From Bryoerythrophyllum caledonicum (taxonomy: Eukaryota; Streptophyta; Bryopsida; Pottiales; Pottiaceae): a stretch of 64,000 nucleotides of DNA. Below are positions 48,345-60,314 of this stretch, piece by piece. The position numbers and the translations under genes are program-made. The notes beneath the pieces were generated by a model. The model was not told the DNA's origin, searched no databases, and saw nothing but the letters and a program-made list of their open reading frames with translations. Positions within the stretch are counted from its first letter, which is position 1, and the number at the start of each line of letters is the position of its first letter. Where the stretch lies: contig OZ020516.1 of NCBI GenBank assembly GCA_963971425.1, forward strand, positions 12,078,593 through 12,142,592, given 5' to 3'.

Positions 48345-48505
48345 GCTTTCAATTGCACGCCTTGCAAGAGGAATAACACGCTGAGCACGCCTAAGCTGTT
48401 GGGCAGCATTATCTGCCTCAAGCTGAGCTGCAGTCCGATCTGCTCGTCTCTTGCAACCAAGACGATTTCTTCGCGATCGCGGGCTCTAGTTGCCCGCTTC
48501 TGTTT
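48345..48505 (-). pseudogene. Helitron-like ORF N-terminus, right arm (inverted copy)
   Basis: The minus strand reads SPRSRRNRLGCKRRADRTAA and EADNAAQQLRRAQR, the same segment as the left arm, with a stop upstream and divergence after. The DNA matches too: GATCGGACT and GCAGATAATG-like blocks and CCCAAC then GGCGTGCTCA occur in both. Confidence 0.5.
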
Positions 48506-48589
48506 TCAACCTGACCCAGGTTAGGAATTATTGATCTCCAAGGTTTGAGATTAGGGTTTCACGGGGTCGATGCTCTAGTTGGAGCTCCT

Positions 48590-49396
48590 CTGTAGTATTT
48601 CCTGCGAACCCGCAAATGTCTGCGCCGCCCATGAGCACCCCGAACATGCCCGAGTTGAATTTGCTCACAACCGAGTATTTCTGATCCTCCCACGTTGCCT
48701 TATTGACCCCGTCCAATGCGCGGTACGCGCACGGGAGCCCACGAATGTCGACCTCGATAAAAAGAACGGGCGCTGCTTCGTCACCGTCTGGAGCGCCTTT
48801 TGCATGACGAGCGACTCGGACAGCCTGTACAAGTTGTGCGCGTCGTACTCCAGCGCGCCGTTGTAGTGCTTCACCGTCACGGCGATCGTCTTGTCGCCTA
48901 GGTTGTTGTACGTCCCGACGTGGTTGATCTTGTACGGCGGGTTGTTGAAGCCCGAGGTGCCGTTCACGCAGTACAGGAAGCATTGGTCGTTGCTGCTGCC
49001 GTTCTTGCCTTGCAGCAGTCCACCCGTCTCAAATGAGCACGTGGACCCAATGCAGAAATTCGACGCCTCGTTCATGTCGATCCAAAGCCCGTCGAACGGG
49101 ACTTTTTTAAAGAAGTCCGCCACCTCCGTCGTCCACCACGACGTCGCCTTCAAGTGCAGAAAGTCTGGGAAGAACACGGGCCCCGGCCACACCTGCGCCA
49201 GGTAGTTGCTTCCAAACTCGTCCGTTTCGTCCTTCAAGTAGCACTCCAGCGTCGTGTAATTTTTGTACGCGACACTAATCCCAGGGTCCAGAATGAGCAC
49301 ATATTGTTGTCCGTTCGCGTGCAGCTCCTCGACAAAGTGGCGCCCCCACGCCCGTGTCGTTTGGACACCTAGTGGGGTGCAGCTCCTCGACAAAAC
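48590..49396 (-). pseudogene. GH31 alpha-glucosidase fragment (captured)
   Basis: GH31 enzymes hydrolyse alpha-glucosides with an (alpha/beta)8 barrel. The fragment covers the barrel centre: HFVEELHANGQQYVLILDPG, VFFPDFL, the nucleophile motif [45 protein letters not shown] and AHWTG. The general acid/base Asp that should follow HWTG is lost at a frameshift near 48740. The other frame then continues [15 protein letters not shown] and [14 protein letters not shown]. No N- or C-terminal domains. Its 5' edge joins the prefoldin fragment directly. GC-rich, unlike the flanks. Confidence 0.85.
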
Positions 49397-49399
49397 TCG

Positions 49400-49634
49400 T
49401 GTCCAGATTCCGCGTTAGAAGCTCCAGCGCTTCCTCGCAGCCATACTCCAGCATGACGTTCGCGCCGAGCCACAGGCACACGGTCTCGGTGTCGCGGAAC
49501 TCCGCCTGCGCATAGATCCCCTCCGCGACCTCAAAGTCCATCTTCGTGACCTCCTTCTTCTGCATCATGAGCTCCACGACCTGCAGGCACTTGTGCATGT
49601 TCGAAATCTTGGCCAGCACGTCATTTTCATCCAA
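49400..49634 (-). pseudogene. Prefoldin subunit 3 fragment (captured)
   Basis: The minus strand reads ISNMHKCLQVVELMMQKKEV, FEVAEGIYAQAEF, TETVCLWLGANVMLEYGCEE and ALELLTRNLD. This is the central part of prefoldin subunit 3 (VBP1-like), a coiled-coil subunit of the hexameric chaperone that hands actin and tubulin to CCT. The start and the C-terminal helix are missing. It begins 6 bp inside the right terminal repeat and runs into the GH31 fragment. Confidence 0.85.
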
Positions 49635-49722
49635 GCTTGTTTTTCATCGGCGCGCTCGTTTTTCATTGAGGTGTTCATCCGAAAGGATCGTTTGTCATCT
49701 TGTATTCTTTTATAGATATAGA

Positions 49723-50039
49723 TATATATATACTAGTATACCACCCATTGTCCCCAATGGATAGTATAAGTTTAGGTGACGTAAATAAAATTTTGAAAGT
49801 AAAAAATAAAAGTAAAAGAAATAAAAGCGAATGCCACATGTTGTCGCCTCCTACGGTGGATATCACCTAGGTATCCCCGGTTTCCATCACGAGGTATGTC
49901 CCTTCCTCTCATACCTAGCTATTGCCACGTATTAAGGAAGGCCAATATTGGAGTAGGCCAGGTATGGCCACCTGGCGCAAAGTTACAAGGTTATGAATTT
50001 CAATGGCGACGGCGGGCAAGGTATCGTAGAGTTGAATGG
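49723..50039. other. Spacer; nothing recognised apart from small palindromes
   Basis: CCATTGTCCCCAATGG (49745-49760) is a perfect palindrome, and CCAGGTATGGCCACCTGG lies near 49960. No gene. Confidence 0.4.
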
Positions 50040-50489
50040 TACTACTATAGAACTTGAATAGTACTATTGTAGAGCTGAATAGCGCAATTTATTGTGGCGG
50101 GTAGTAGTGCATGAAATTTCTTGGCAATCTTCATTGTTTTTATTTTTTTCAACAAATATCTTCCACTAGATTAAGGCATAGTGATTGTAGAGACTATTTG
50201 GGTTTTAGATCCAACAAGTATTTCTTTATTTGAGAAATAAAATTGTTTTCCATTGTAAATGGCTCTTTTCTATACCCCTAGTCATTGCATGTCTCTTTCT
50301 CTGATGCTTAACACATCCATTACTAAATATTGCACAAACCTTCCAGATCTATGCTTTGCCTTCCTTTAGGTCATTGCAAAGGTGATTATAAAAGTTTTAA
50401 AGTTTCTTCTTGTAGTAGTTAACTTAACGATTCTATAATAGTTAATTAATAAGAATTTGTTTAAATTAGTCTAGCAATATCTCATCTTA
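50040..50489 (+). repeat. Segmental duplication, copy A
   Basis: It matches 51340-51915 in order: GTAGTAGTG, CTTGGCAA then CTTCATTG, TTTTAGATCCAACAA, CCCTAGT, and GTCTAG then AATATCTCATCT. It is non-coding and diverged. It ends where the MITE at 50490 inserted. Confidence 0.7.
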
Positions 50490-50875
50490 GAGTGCCTCGA
50501 TTGCCCAACGCCAGCCCGACCACAACCGGCCAAAGGACGTGGGAGAGATGTAGGGCCGCAAGCTGGCTCGTAGGCCATTTTGCCCACCGTGGGGCTGGAG
50601 CAACCCCAAAGAACGGTAGGCCACCAAGTTCCCACCAAAAGTTCCCAAGTTTTCATAGTATGCTCTCACATTTTCAATCTTTTTTTATTAAATTCTTGAA
50701 ATGCCATATCTTGCGGTTTGCACGGCATAAACTTGGAATTTGACGCGTCGGCCTCTAGCCCCCATAGTCTCGCCTAACCAAGGCGATAGACACAACCATG
50801 CAGTGGAAGACCACACCTCACCTAGGACCCCAAACCCGGCATTTTTGCCGGGCGCAGGCCCTAATGGAAGTGCTC
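50490..50875. mobile_element. Tourist-like MITE, 386 bp
   Basis: The ends GAGTGCCTCGATTG and GAGCACTTCCATTAGGG (right end reversed) form imperfect inverted repeats, with TTA on both sides (50487-50489 and 50876-50878). The non-coding interior is GC-richer than the flanks. Confidence 0.7.
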
Positions 50876-51339
50876 TTAGAAACACAGTTTTAGAGTAATT
50901 ATGGAAAACACAGTTTTTGTCCTATGGGGGTTAAAAGAAATTAGAGTCTATTATTCAAAATTATGATCTTAATTTTGTCAAATAGTCAAAATTATGATCT
51001 TAATTTTGACTATTGAAAGCACATGCTTTAAAAATTCTTGATAGGTATCTACATGGGCTAAAAATTATTGTGTTTGAAATTCCTCCTACTTCCTTAATTC
51101 CTTAAGTATAATTTGTACCTACCACGTACAAATGGAGTTTCGACAGGTTCCTAAAAATCCAGTTTAGAAGATAACTTCATGAAACTCTTAGTGAGAATAG
51201 GAATATGGATTATTTGTGCAAGGAATTTTTTTTCTAGACTTATATGGAAAAAGGTTATGGTGCTTCACAAATTAAAAACTCAACTCTTTTGGCAGTTGGG
51301 CATGATACTATATATATGAATACTAATAATAGGGTACTA

Positions 51340-51915
51340 TAGAGAGTAGTATTGTAGAGTTGACAATTGCACTTTCTTGAGGAGAGTAGTAGTGAAGGAA
51401 AGTTCTTGGCAACCTTCATTGTCTTCACTTAAATATGCACATAATTTGCCTTTTTTGAGAAATAATTTTTTCATTGTTAGAATAAGTCATAATGATTCTT
51501 TTCAACGTTTGGATTTTAGATCCAACAATTATTTCTCTATGTAAAAAAATAAAATCGTCTTCTTAAATAAAGGGCCGCTTTCTATATCCCTAGTTGTTGA
51601 ATGTCCATTTTTCTTATCCTAAACACCTCCATTACTTGTGATTTTTGGCGTGCAATGACCTAGCACAAGGTAGAACATAGATTCATTGAGTTTATGCAAT
51701 GTGTAGTGGAAAAATATGCCATTATCTTGAGCCAAAGTACGCTAACCCAGTCCGGGCACTATGGGAAAAAAAATTTACTCTTCAAATGCATGTATCTTAT
51801 AACGTTCACGAATTTATTTTGAGTGTCTTCTTGTAGTAGTAAAATTGAAGATCCAACGGTTAAAAATAGTAAATACTTGTTTTGATTGGTCTAGTAATAT
51901 CTCATCTCAAAGTGA
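51340..51915 (+). repeat. Segmental duplication, copy B
   Basis: This is the counterpart of copy A without the MITE. At the matching point it reads ATATCTCATCTCAAAGTG. Confidence 0.7.
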
Positions 51916-52669
51916 CAATTTTAGGTGGTTTTAGTGAAGCACAAGGCACGGTCCTTTAGGGTTTACTGAAAATCGACACATATATATCAACTTTTCCTTG
52001 GTACAAGAATTTAACATTATTCAAGGATTAAATTTTGCTATCATTATCGTCTCTTCTTCATGTTTTTGGAACCAGGTACGATTATGTATCATGATGATAC
52101 AAGTGGAACCTATCGTAATCGGCAAGCCAAGGGAGAATTGAAGAATTCGCTTCTTTTTTGCCTCATTTGTATGTACAATGTGCCTCATTTTGTTAAGACT
52201 CATTCTTCTTCTGCACATTATTCAAAGCGGTAATATTTCATCCAAAACATCATCTTTATAGGATGTAACTTTGTTTTTGAATAAAAATTTTAGTTGCATA
52301 TTTAGGAAGTTATTATTAACTTCTTCAAAAACAACTAAAAATTGAATGTTGACGTTGATGGGAATGCCCAAATCAACAGAATCAGGGGCACATCACAAAG
52401 CAAAGCAGTGGCACTCAAGCTACTACTTTTCTTTTTGTGCACCTTCAACCCTTCTTCTAGTAAAATCTTGGTGTGTGATTAGAAAATCATTTTTTGAAAT
52501 AGCAAGAGGGAGATTATATACCCATCATTTACTATAAATATTCATCAATAACTTTAAATACCCATTATTTACTCTGTATATGTGTGGTAGTATACCCCAT
52601 AGTATCATCAAAGTAATTCATTTTTTGTCCAAAAAAGTTCATCCGGGTAACACCTTATTTAATTTTAAT
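51916..52669. other. AT-rich sequence, nothing recognised
   Basis: Short frames only; none reads as protein. Confidence 0.4.
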
Positions 52670-52880
52670 GAACTGGTTTTCCAAATTTTAATGAAAGGGC
52701 ACATTTACAAGACTCCTCCAAGAGGCACATTTGATTTGTAAGGCACAATTTTTAAGAGACAGAGTTATTCCTCCAAAAGGTTTTGTTCTAAATGATGTCA
52801 CCTTAGAACAATAAGATGAAGAATCTCCAGAAACGGCGGATGTTCCAATCAGACACATGACAAATCATTTTCTATTATAA
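52670..52880 (+). repeat. Dispersed repeat, uninterrupted copy
   Basis: It corresponds in reverse complement to 7040-7207 plus 10666-10740. The stretch around AATGAAAGGGCACATT followed by ACAAGA and TCCT is continuous here, which shows the empty state of the LTR insertion site. Confidence 0.6.
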
Positions 52881-53884
52881 ATGGAGATAGGAGTACGGTA
52901 ATGGATTTATGTGAGATGCCGATAAAGGAAATGATGTCAAACTTATCAGCTGTTCATAAAAAAAATGTTCACATGAAAGGTATGTCGAATTGAACATTGC
53001 AACAGTTTTGGGCAACACAAAACATGTGGGCGGATATTCAAAGTTATAATATTTTAACCTCTAGAGTACTCTGACAGTTTCACAACAACAAAACTTCAAG
53101 ATTATTGGATTCGAGTACAATGAATAAAGAAGGAAAAAAGTTTTTATTTCTACTTTTGACTGTGGGATCTCATTCAAAACTCATTGAGTAATATACTTAC
53201 AGACTTTCATAAACTTTGACCGCACGGATTGAAAGATTATAGTGTTTGAAGTCAAGCAAATGGTTCATTTTCTTTCTCATGTCCAATGGATTAGCAGATT
53301 TTGACTTCATTTGGTGTCAAAATTTTGCACTACACAAGGTCTAAATTCATGATGTTAGTTCCTCATAACAAATTTTTAGAGGTGAAGGAAGGGTGTAGCA
53401 CATTCAAGACAACTGTGCAAGGAGTGGAGGTTCAAAATTTGCCAACTCACGCTTAAAAATTTTGTGAACTTAATATGTTTTAGATTGATAATCCAAATGG
53501 TCAATAAAATGGTTTACACTAGATATTATTGTAGAAAAAATAAAAAGTAGAAAATATAAAGATCTCTACGTTTTATGTGGAAAATAAGATGTTTTTTTTG
53601 GTACCTTGCCAGACAATGTCTAACAGTTTTTCCTTCTACAGTAAAAAGTTTAGAAAAGAATGTTGGAAATTGACACCATAGGAACCTAACTGAACTTTCA
53701 AAAAGCCCATTTTTGACACTTCGTGCATTAGGAGTTAAGTGAGAAAAAATTCAAGTTCATGAAACATGTGTTGAGGCAAACTTATCCAAATCGCCTACTT
53801 CAAATGAAACAATAACTTGTTACATGATGGAAATCACTCAAATGAACCACAACAAAAACCAAGTCTTTCAGATTATATGGTAAT
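52881..53884. other. AT-rich sequence, nothing recognised
   Basis: No gene or repeat boundary recognised. Confidence 0.4.
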
Positions 53885-54136
53885 TCACCAATATTCTATG
53901 ACATCACCAACTGGTCTTACTACGATCCGATTCACCTCATCCTTTAAGGCATACATTTCATCAGTTTTCAAAGATGCCAACAGAGATGATACCCAAGGGC
54001 AGAAAATCAAATCAAATAAAAAGAATCCCTCACGTTTCCAAGACCTGATTCCAAAGTCATCCGACACCAATCTGATATTTTCCTTTCTCAAGCGGCATCC
54101 AGACAAAAAAACTGGGTAAGAAACTGTGCTTTTCAT
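53885..54136 (-). CDS. Possible terminal exon, unrecognised
   Basis: An 83-codon frame from an ATG ends ALKDEVNRIVVRPVGDVIEYW and contains VSSLLASLKTDEMY. Codon use and composition look coding, and a CCCAG acceptor-like site lies near its start. Another protein-like exon with a GTATGT donor lies upstream on the same strand (about 54455-54570). It could be the end of a small gene, or the 3' untranslated region of the G-patch gene. Weak support. Confidence 0.3.
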   Translation of the reverse strand: MKSTVSYPVFLSGCRLRKENIRLVSDDFGIRSWKREGFFLFDLIFCPWVSSLLASLKTDEMYALKDEVNRIVVRPVGDVIEYW

Positions 54137-54772
54137 GATTCATCGTCCAAGATATTTTCCAGATCCTGAAAGATTCAAAAACACAAAGACCTATGCACGA
54201 GATGCATGTCACTTACAGAACATGTTCAGCATCTGATCTTCAGGAATCACCTTTCCACATTGACTTCTGGAATTTCCTGTCTCGTCTGAATGGGAGGTCA
54301 TTGCAACCGGTGATCACATGTCATAGTAAGTCTCAGACTATGAGAGTAGCATTTTGAAAGTACTATAGCATATGCTACTTTCACTCTGCTTCTAAAGAAT
54401 GTCACTTTCAAAGCAGGAAAGAGGATATCAATTTGGAAGGTACAAGGGAACATACCTTCTTTCTGAGACAACTGTACTTGAAGCCACTTGCAAAACAGGA
54501 CCATTGATGCCTCAGAAATCAACGCCATGATTGAGCACTTCAAAAATCGGGCCAAGGTGAAGAAAACCATTATTTACTTTTCTGATCGTGTGACACTTTG
54601 TCCTGCTCTGGAACGGTGGAATGAAATGAGACAGAGGTGGTGGACTTTCTAAATGTGGAGGTTCCTACATTGGCAGGGCGACTTCCAACCTTTGTAAATT
54701 CTGGAATGAATTTGGTTTACAGCACAATACTCACATTTTACAAAGATACTGTACAGCTACATGTCGCCGAAA

Positions 54773-55952
54773 TCACACGTTCTGAGGCAAAAATTCTCTG
54801 TAGAACGCAGCAGCGAGGGCATGTTCTCGTTCACGTTCAGCTTTAGCAAGAGCTTTCATTGCCTTTCTCGACAACACCTTTTCCTTCTCACCCTCTTCCG
54901 TCTCCTACTCACAGAAAGCACCACATTTTAGCCCAAAAAGTTACCTTACTTTGACCCTTTCATCTGTCAACTAGAATACATATTTTACAGCTAAAGAGTG
55001 ATATTAAAACCAAAACTATCACTACAAAAACAAACAGCTTTCTTTCATTCTCGAATATGTGAATGCTTACCTTAAGGGCCTTCCTCTGGCCTCGCCTCTC
55101 TTCAGAATTCAGTACCGCCTTCGACTTCTTCAAATCTGCCCCTATGCCCCGCCTGTCCTGTTTCATGTGGGTCTCCACCGGATCCAACCTCCCCTGCTCT
55201 ATGGCACCAGGGCCTGTGCCTTCCTTCCACCCGGATTTCTTGAGCAACTGCACCGATTCATCCAGAAAACTCAATCAGTCCATGCTCAAATATCTCACAC
55301 CGTACAGACACATCTACACACATAATCCCTACTGAATATACAACACCTCTAACAACGGAGTAACCTAGCTTCAGCAACTGCAACTATAGGAAATCAAAAG
55401 CAAGTGTATTCATCTCAAAATCAACACTCTCTGCTGCACATATTGATTAAGACAAACCAATAATATTTCTAATTAAATTACTGATTTCATTACTACAGAA
55501 GGGAATGGCTCATCTAACCCTAATCTGGAAAAATAATCCACTGCAGGTCATATTGAACTAAAAAACCCAATTAAACTCCTCATGAAGATTGTATTTTGAT
55601 TTTAGTCTTTCGAGGCATATTACTCCAAAAGATCACAGCCAGCTAACCATAATCTGAAAAAATTCTGAATTATACTACTACAAACGGGAAGAGCTCATCA
55701 AACCCTAACATGGAAAAACCATCATACTGGTGCTCATCATGAACCAAAAAAATCATATATACTCCTGACTAGATTCTTACTTACATCCCGACTGTATTAC
55801 TGCAAAAACTGGAAAAACCATCTGGAAAAATCTTCACACCTGAAAAACGAAAAAAATCATCACAAATCTGTAAACTAATCAAAATCATCACTCACACACA
55901 CACACCTGAAAACCGATATTCGATTCGAACAAATTGCTTGAAGGTCCAGAGC
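54773..55952 (-). CDS. G-patch domain protein, last three exons
   Basis: Exons on the minus strand: 55906-55952, 55071-55247 and 54773-54904 with the stop TGA at 54773-54775. Introns are 658 and 166 bp with GT-AG sites and phase 0 junctions. The joined reading runs SNIGFQ into LLKKSGWKEGTGPGAIEQGR, LDPVETHMKQDRRGIGA, then a Lys/Glu-rich tail LSRKAMKALAKAERER and AFYREFLPQNV at the end. The Gly-Trp...Gly-x-Gly pattern is a G-patch, which binds RNA and activates DEAH-box helicases in splicing or ribosome assembly. The start codon lies further upstream and is not resolved (an acceptor TAG is at 55953-55955). Family match is firm; the orthologue is not. Confidence 0.8.
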
Positions 55953-56509
55953 CTACAACTTATTCATCATCATCTCAAACACTCTATCCGCACCTCGAAC
56001 TTAAAACTTCATAAAATGAAAGTGCTCCTCGCTTTGCAAAACAGGAAACACTTGGACGAAATTCGAAGAAACGCGTCAGTGTTGAGCCCAAACGATGAGC
56101 ACCGAAAACCGTCATTTGCGTTCCGGGGTTTGCGGGGATTTAGGTGCCGTACTGGTTTTGGGTGCGCGTGTTACATATCCGGAACGTGGCGCTTCGAGAT
56201 ACTCGCCGAGCATCACCGGGATTTCATCACCTGTGTTTCAGCGGGTGTCAACTCTTTCACGGTCTTACGCTTGATCCGTGGCTACAGGTCCCATCGTTTA
56301 GGAACACGGTCATAGATGGAGTTGAGTGACCGAGGAGGAACGACGTATGGAAAAGACGAATGAGGTACGATTGAGATCAGAAAGTGCAAGCTTCGGAGAG
56401 GATTTGCAAGCAACAACGTTGCATCTGCAGGCAACAGTTTCAGACTAAATTTTAGTCATAGCAAAGAACATCATATTCATTATAATCGAAGACTGAGAGC
56501 CTCCAAAAA

Positions 56510-59500
56510 TAAAATTTGAGTTTGAGTCGAGCTAAACAACGCACGTATGATTCGTCAAAATGTTAAAGTCTAAGATTTTCATTGCCATCTGCTATGGAAT
56601 GATGTCCATTAAAACAGTAAGTACATACTCATATAAAATGCAATTATGAGAATATGGACCCCAGGAAACGAATTTAGGTCAATGAATGATTTTTCAGCTA
56701 GTGTCGAGCATAATGGTATACCTTCAAATCAGTAGCAGAACATGGTTTTGTTGTGTCGAATGAGTGGTGTTAAAAGCCTTAGTATGTAATTCACCTTGAG
56801 TCCAGCTGAATGTATACGTATAGCATTCAACACAATTTGAGCTGAATTTACATGTACATGGTATAAACCTCATAACAAGAACGGTTAAGTGTTACATAGA
56901 CAATGAACATATAAGGTTGGTATACCATCCAACTCAACCAAGCTTGAGCTTTTCGGATGAGTGTAGATAAGCACTAAACTAGAATACAATAGATTACAAG
57001 TTTGTTTGAAAGCTCGTGGCCATAAATGAATATAATTCAAGCTCATTTCATGATATACCAGAGCGCACATGGATGTAAATGAGCTCAAATCGAGCGAATG
57101 AGACATGGTTCAAATACAATGAAGTTTGACTTTGAGTAAACATTTACAATCTTCATTTCAAACGACCTAAGACAATGAGTTGAGTACCAGTCAACTTGAG
57201 TCGAGCTGAATCTATCCGAGTAAAATATTAATCCAGAACCTAAAGAAAAATACATGTAGATAAGAGAGACAACCATAGAGGAAAGGAGTACAGCTTGACT
57301 CAAGCTGAGCTCATTTGATTTGTATGCCAATGACAATATACTACAACAAGATGACAATCCCATGACAATAATACTCAAACATAAATTGGAATATTTCAGC
57401 TCAAATAGAATTGAAATGATAGTTAAGGCAAAATCCAAAATCATGCAATCTTTGCCCACCAAAAAAAAATTGGATAACATCAAAGTAACAATATAATACT
57501 ACAATAGTTACTTTGGTAAGGACGGTTTGGTATTGCTCATCAAACTAGCTTTGATGATATCAACTTCATCAGCATGGACCTTCACGTTAATGATGTGCAG
57601 TATTTTTCTGGATCCTTGATTTTCATGTTGTCATCAAAGATTTGGTACTCTCCCGTTGTTGTGGTTGGTCCTTGTCCATCCTCCAATACCCTCACAAATA
57701 GACAACTTGAAGTCTTGAACCTCTTCAATAATATGTAGAATTGTTGGAACGGCTTCAATCTCCATAAATGATTTCATAAGCAAGGGCATGGTGGGAAAGC
57801 TCTTTTTAATGAAAGCCATATTCCAACAACCAAATGTAGCGGCATTTTTAGAATACTCATAAAATGTACTCTCACTAATGTCCATGATTAACTGCTAAGC
57901 AACTGCGTAAACGTGAATGACTTCTACCGTAACAACAACTCTACCAGCGCAATGTACATGGAACTGTCTATGAACATCCAACTTCATATGCCTTCTATAA
58001 ATCATTGAGGTAGCAAAGATTCAAAGTACATGCGCATTCACAAATCTTTTATCTTTTGTGCTGGGAAAGGTTGGACACAACTTCTAAACAACAGGCGCTG
58101 CCGGCAACAAAATTTATAGATTGATCACACATGAGAATTGCATTCTTGGTTGTACTAACTTCTCAAGTGTTCCTAGATGAAGTATCATACGAGCAAGACC
58201 TTTCACCAAGAGGTTGAATTCTCATCTCTATCACGGAAATGAATGTATCGCATTGGTGAGGATGAAAAAGACTAACGCCACTAAGAAATACATGTTGGAC
58301 CACCACGATTTGGTACAATACCTCTATTTGTTAGGGGCTTCCGATTCTACATATGTCCACAAAACTTGAACGGCCACATGAGTGTCTCCATGGGGTGTTG
58401 TTGAAGTTGATACATTAGTGGACCTTAAGTTCTAGAGAATCCCGTTTGCAATTGTCATTCTCAAAGTATTTTGCAATGAAACAGTCTTACCCACCCATAG
58501 ACGCCTTGGTATGACATCAAAGTGAGGAAAATCTGTATCATGCAAAGTAGTGACAACAATCTTGATATATGGCCATATTTATGAAATTTAGACATTTTAC
58601 AAAGTTTGAGACTTCCATCCCTACTACTGTCAAGTTCAAAGTCCGACATTTGAGACTCTGATATGTCTCAATTTAATGAATATGGCGTTATATCTGAATT
58701 ATCAGGATTCTAATGATCATAGGTCCAGCCCTCCGACGCCATGTTATGTCTGCAAGGTCAAGGGTGTATATTACTGATTTAGCTGAAGTTGAGTTTATTC
58801 ACACTCTAAGTGCATAGAACTCAATAAGTGAAAATGACTAGTTTGCCATTCAACTCGGCTTGAGCTGAATGAACAAGTATTGCAAATATTTCGAATCCAA
58901 GAGTATTCCAAAAACTAAATGGGCTATCACCAGAGATGGAATTCAGCTCAAGTTGAGCTGAATATCTGTGATCAAATTTTTAGGTGGATAGGCAAAGATT
59001 ATATGTAAATAATGTTGATCATAGCATGGGGCTAGAATTCAGAGTAGGTTAGATCCAGTCCATAATGTAATTAATTCAATTCTAAAGCAGGTAATATGCT
59101 AATCTACTATTAAAAGCCTTATAAATCACGTTATTCGACATGTCATTGAACTCAAGTTAAGTTAAATGTCTATAGTGGTTATTCCCTTAATAAGAAGAAA
59201 ATATATGTCTAGCGGATTAAGACCACAACACATGAATGCAATTAAGTTGGAATTGAGCTATATTATTGTCTAACGTCTGACACTTAAGTAATCTCCACGT
59301 TCAAATGTCCTTTATTGATAAATCCACATTGTTGTCATTCAACTCGATTTGAGCTGAATGTGTAAAGCATGAAGGCGACTTCCACATTCTCCACGAATAT
59401 AAATGATATCTACTATACCACGGGTGAGGTAATTCAACTTGACTCAAGCTGAAGTGCCATGAATCTTATGTCATTGAGCTCAACTCGAGTTGAATTGCCA

Positions 59501-59616
59501 TGAATCTTATGTCATTCAGCTCGGCTCAAGCTCAATGTGATCAATGATAAATTTGGGTGCGACACTTAGGTGTCAAAGTGACACCAATGTCATTCAGCTC
59601 GAGTCGATTTGAATTG
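56510..59616. repeat. Array of about 19 short imperfect palindromes
   Basis: Copies of a roughly 23-25 bp palindrome with arms close to ATTCAGCTCRA / TYGAGCTGAAT are scattered through 3.1 kb. Examples: 56789-56811, 56825-56847, 57078-57100, 57190-57211, 57290-57314, 58848-58872, 58941-58963, 59143-59167, 59336-59360, 59432-59454, 59472-59496, 59513-59537 and 59591-59615. The copy at 58941-58963 has perfect 11-bp arms around one central base. Spacing is irregular and the sequence between copies is unrelated, so it is not a simple tandem repeat. No gene explains it. Confidence 0.75.
57634..57885 (-). pseudogene. Possible coding remnant within the palindrome region
   Basis: An 83-codon frame from an ATG reads STFYEYSKNAATFGCWNMAF, MEIEAVPTILHIIEEVQDFK, ending GIGGWTRTN...VPNL. 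Minus-strand sequence up to about 58350 has further protein-like pieces broken by stops. Probably an old transposon gene; family not recognised. Confidence 0.35.
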
Positions 59617-60314
59617 ATATTCTTACTCAGGCACACCTCAACATTCAGCAGAGTGGTCTAGCATAGCCAGGGGAGAAAAGTAGTCAAACTACCATTATTC
59701 ATGCGGCACAAAATGTAAATATGGATCAACAAATCTGCCAACAACAAAAAAAACAAGACAAACTAATTTCCTTACTAACCAAGACAATCACAAACATAAT
59801 TGAATAATGTCATGCAGTGTTGTCTAAATCAACCGGAAATTGATAGTAAAAAATGTGTACAAAACAATCCACATCCTTGCATATGATTTCATCATGCACA
59901 GAGTAATCCACCAAGAACTAAAGGAGTGGGTTTGTAGAGGAAGCGCTTCTATCTAATAAAACAAAGTTCAACAAGGGCAAAAACGTTACCGAAGTGGAGA
60001 ATACTTGTGGAGTGGCCAAGTGTCTGCCTTGGCTAAGATGAGCACGACCACATGGACAAGTTGTTTCCAGAGCACCGGCGCAACTTTGAAATGAAAACTA
60101 TGGAAACTAGTAGAGTAAATCCTTAATCAACGTTGCACTGAAACCTTGAACTTGAAGAAACTAAAAACAAATTGTTGGCTCACTAGAGTGGTCAACCGCA
60201 ATGGAGAATACGCAAAAAAACTAAGAGAGCAAAGAATAGAATGAGGTGATGGGAGGGGAAGGAGGAAATGAGCCCCACAAAATGAGCACGAGGGAAATGG
60301 CCGAATGAGTTGGC
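59617..60314. other. No recognised gene
   Basis: The sequence is AT-rich and non-repetitive. A long minus-strand frame (60127-60549) is dominated by a direct repeat and low-complexity sequence and is not counted as a gene. Confidence 0.4.

Larger units (their letters stand above)
46655..49722. mobile_element. Inverted pair of Helitron-like 5' halves with captured gene fragments
   Basis: TCTATATCTATAAAAG at 46655-46670 and its reverse complement at 49707-49722 begin matching inverted ends of about 70-80 bp (AATACARGATGACAAAC, ATCCTTT, GGATGAAC, GCGCCGATGAAAAA). Plant Helitrons often begin TCTATA...TATAAAAG. Each arm then carries the same basic ORF start, in opposite orientation (47973-48276 plus, 48345-48505 minus). 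The right arm also holds two host gene fragments in its own orientation. A Pack-MULE with long inverted ends is the main alternative; I saw no 9-bp target duplication. Confidence 0.6.

Noticed and set aside
48528..49634. A functional alpha-glucosidase or prefoldin gene
   Set aside because: Only central fragments of each are present, joined to each other, with a frameshift and without starts; they sit inside a mobile-element-like unit.
53817..54119. Plus-strand 100-codon ORF
   Set aside because: The opposite strand reads more like protein and the gene upstream is on the minus strand.
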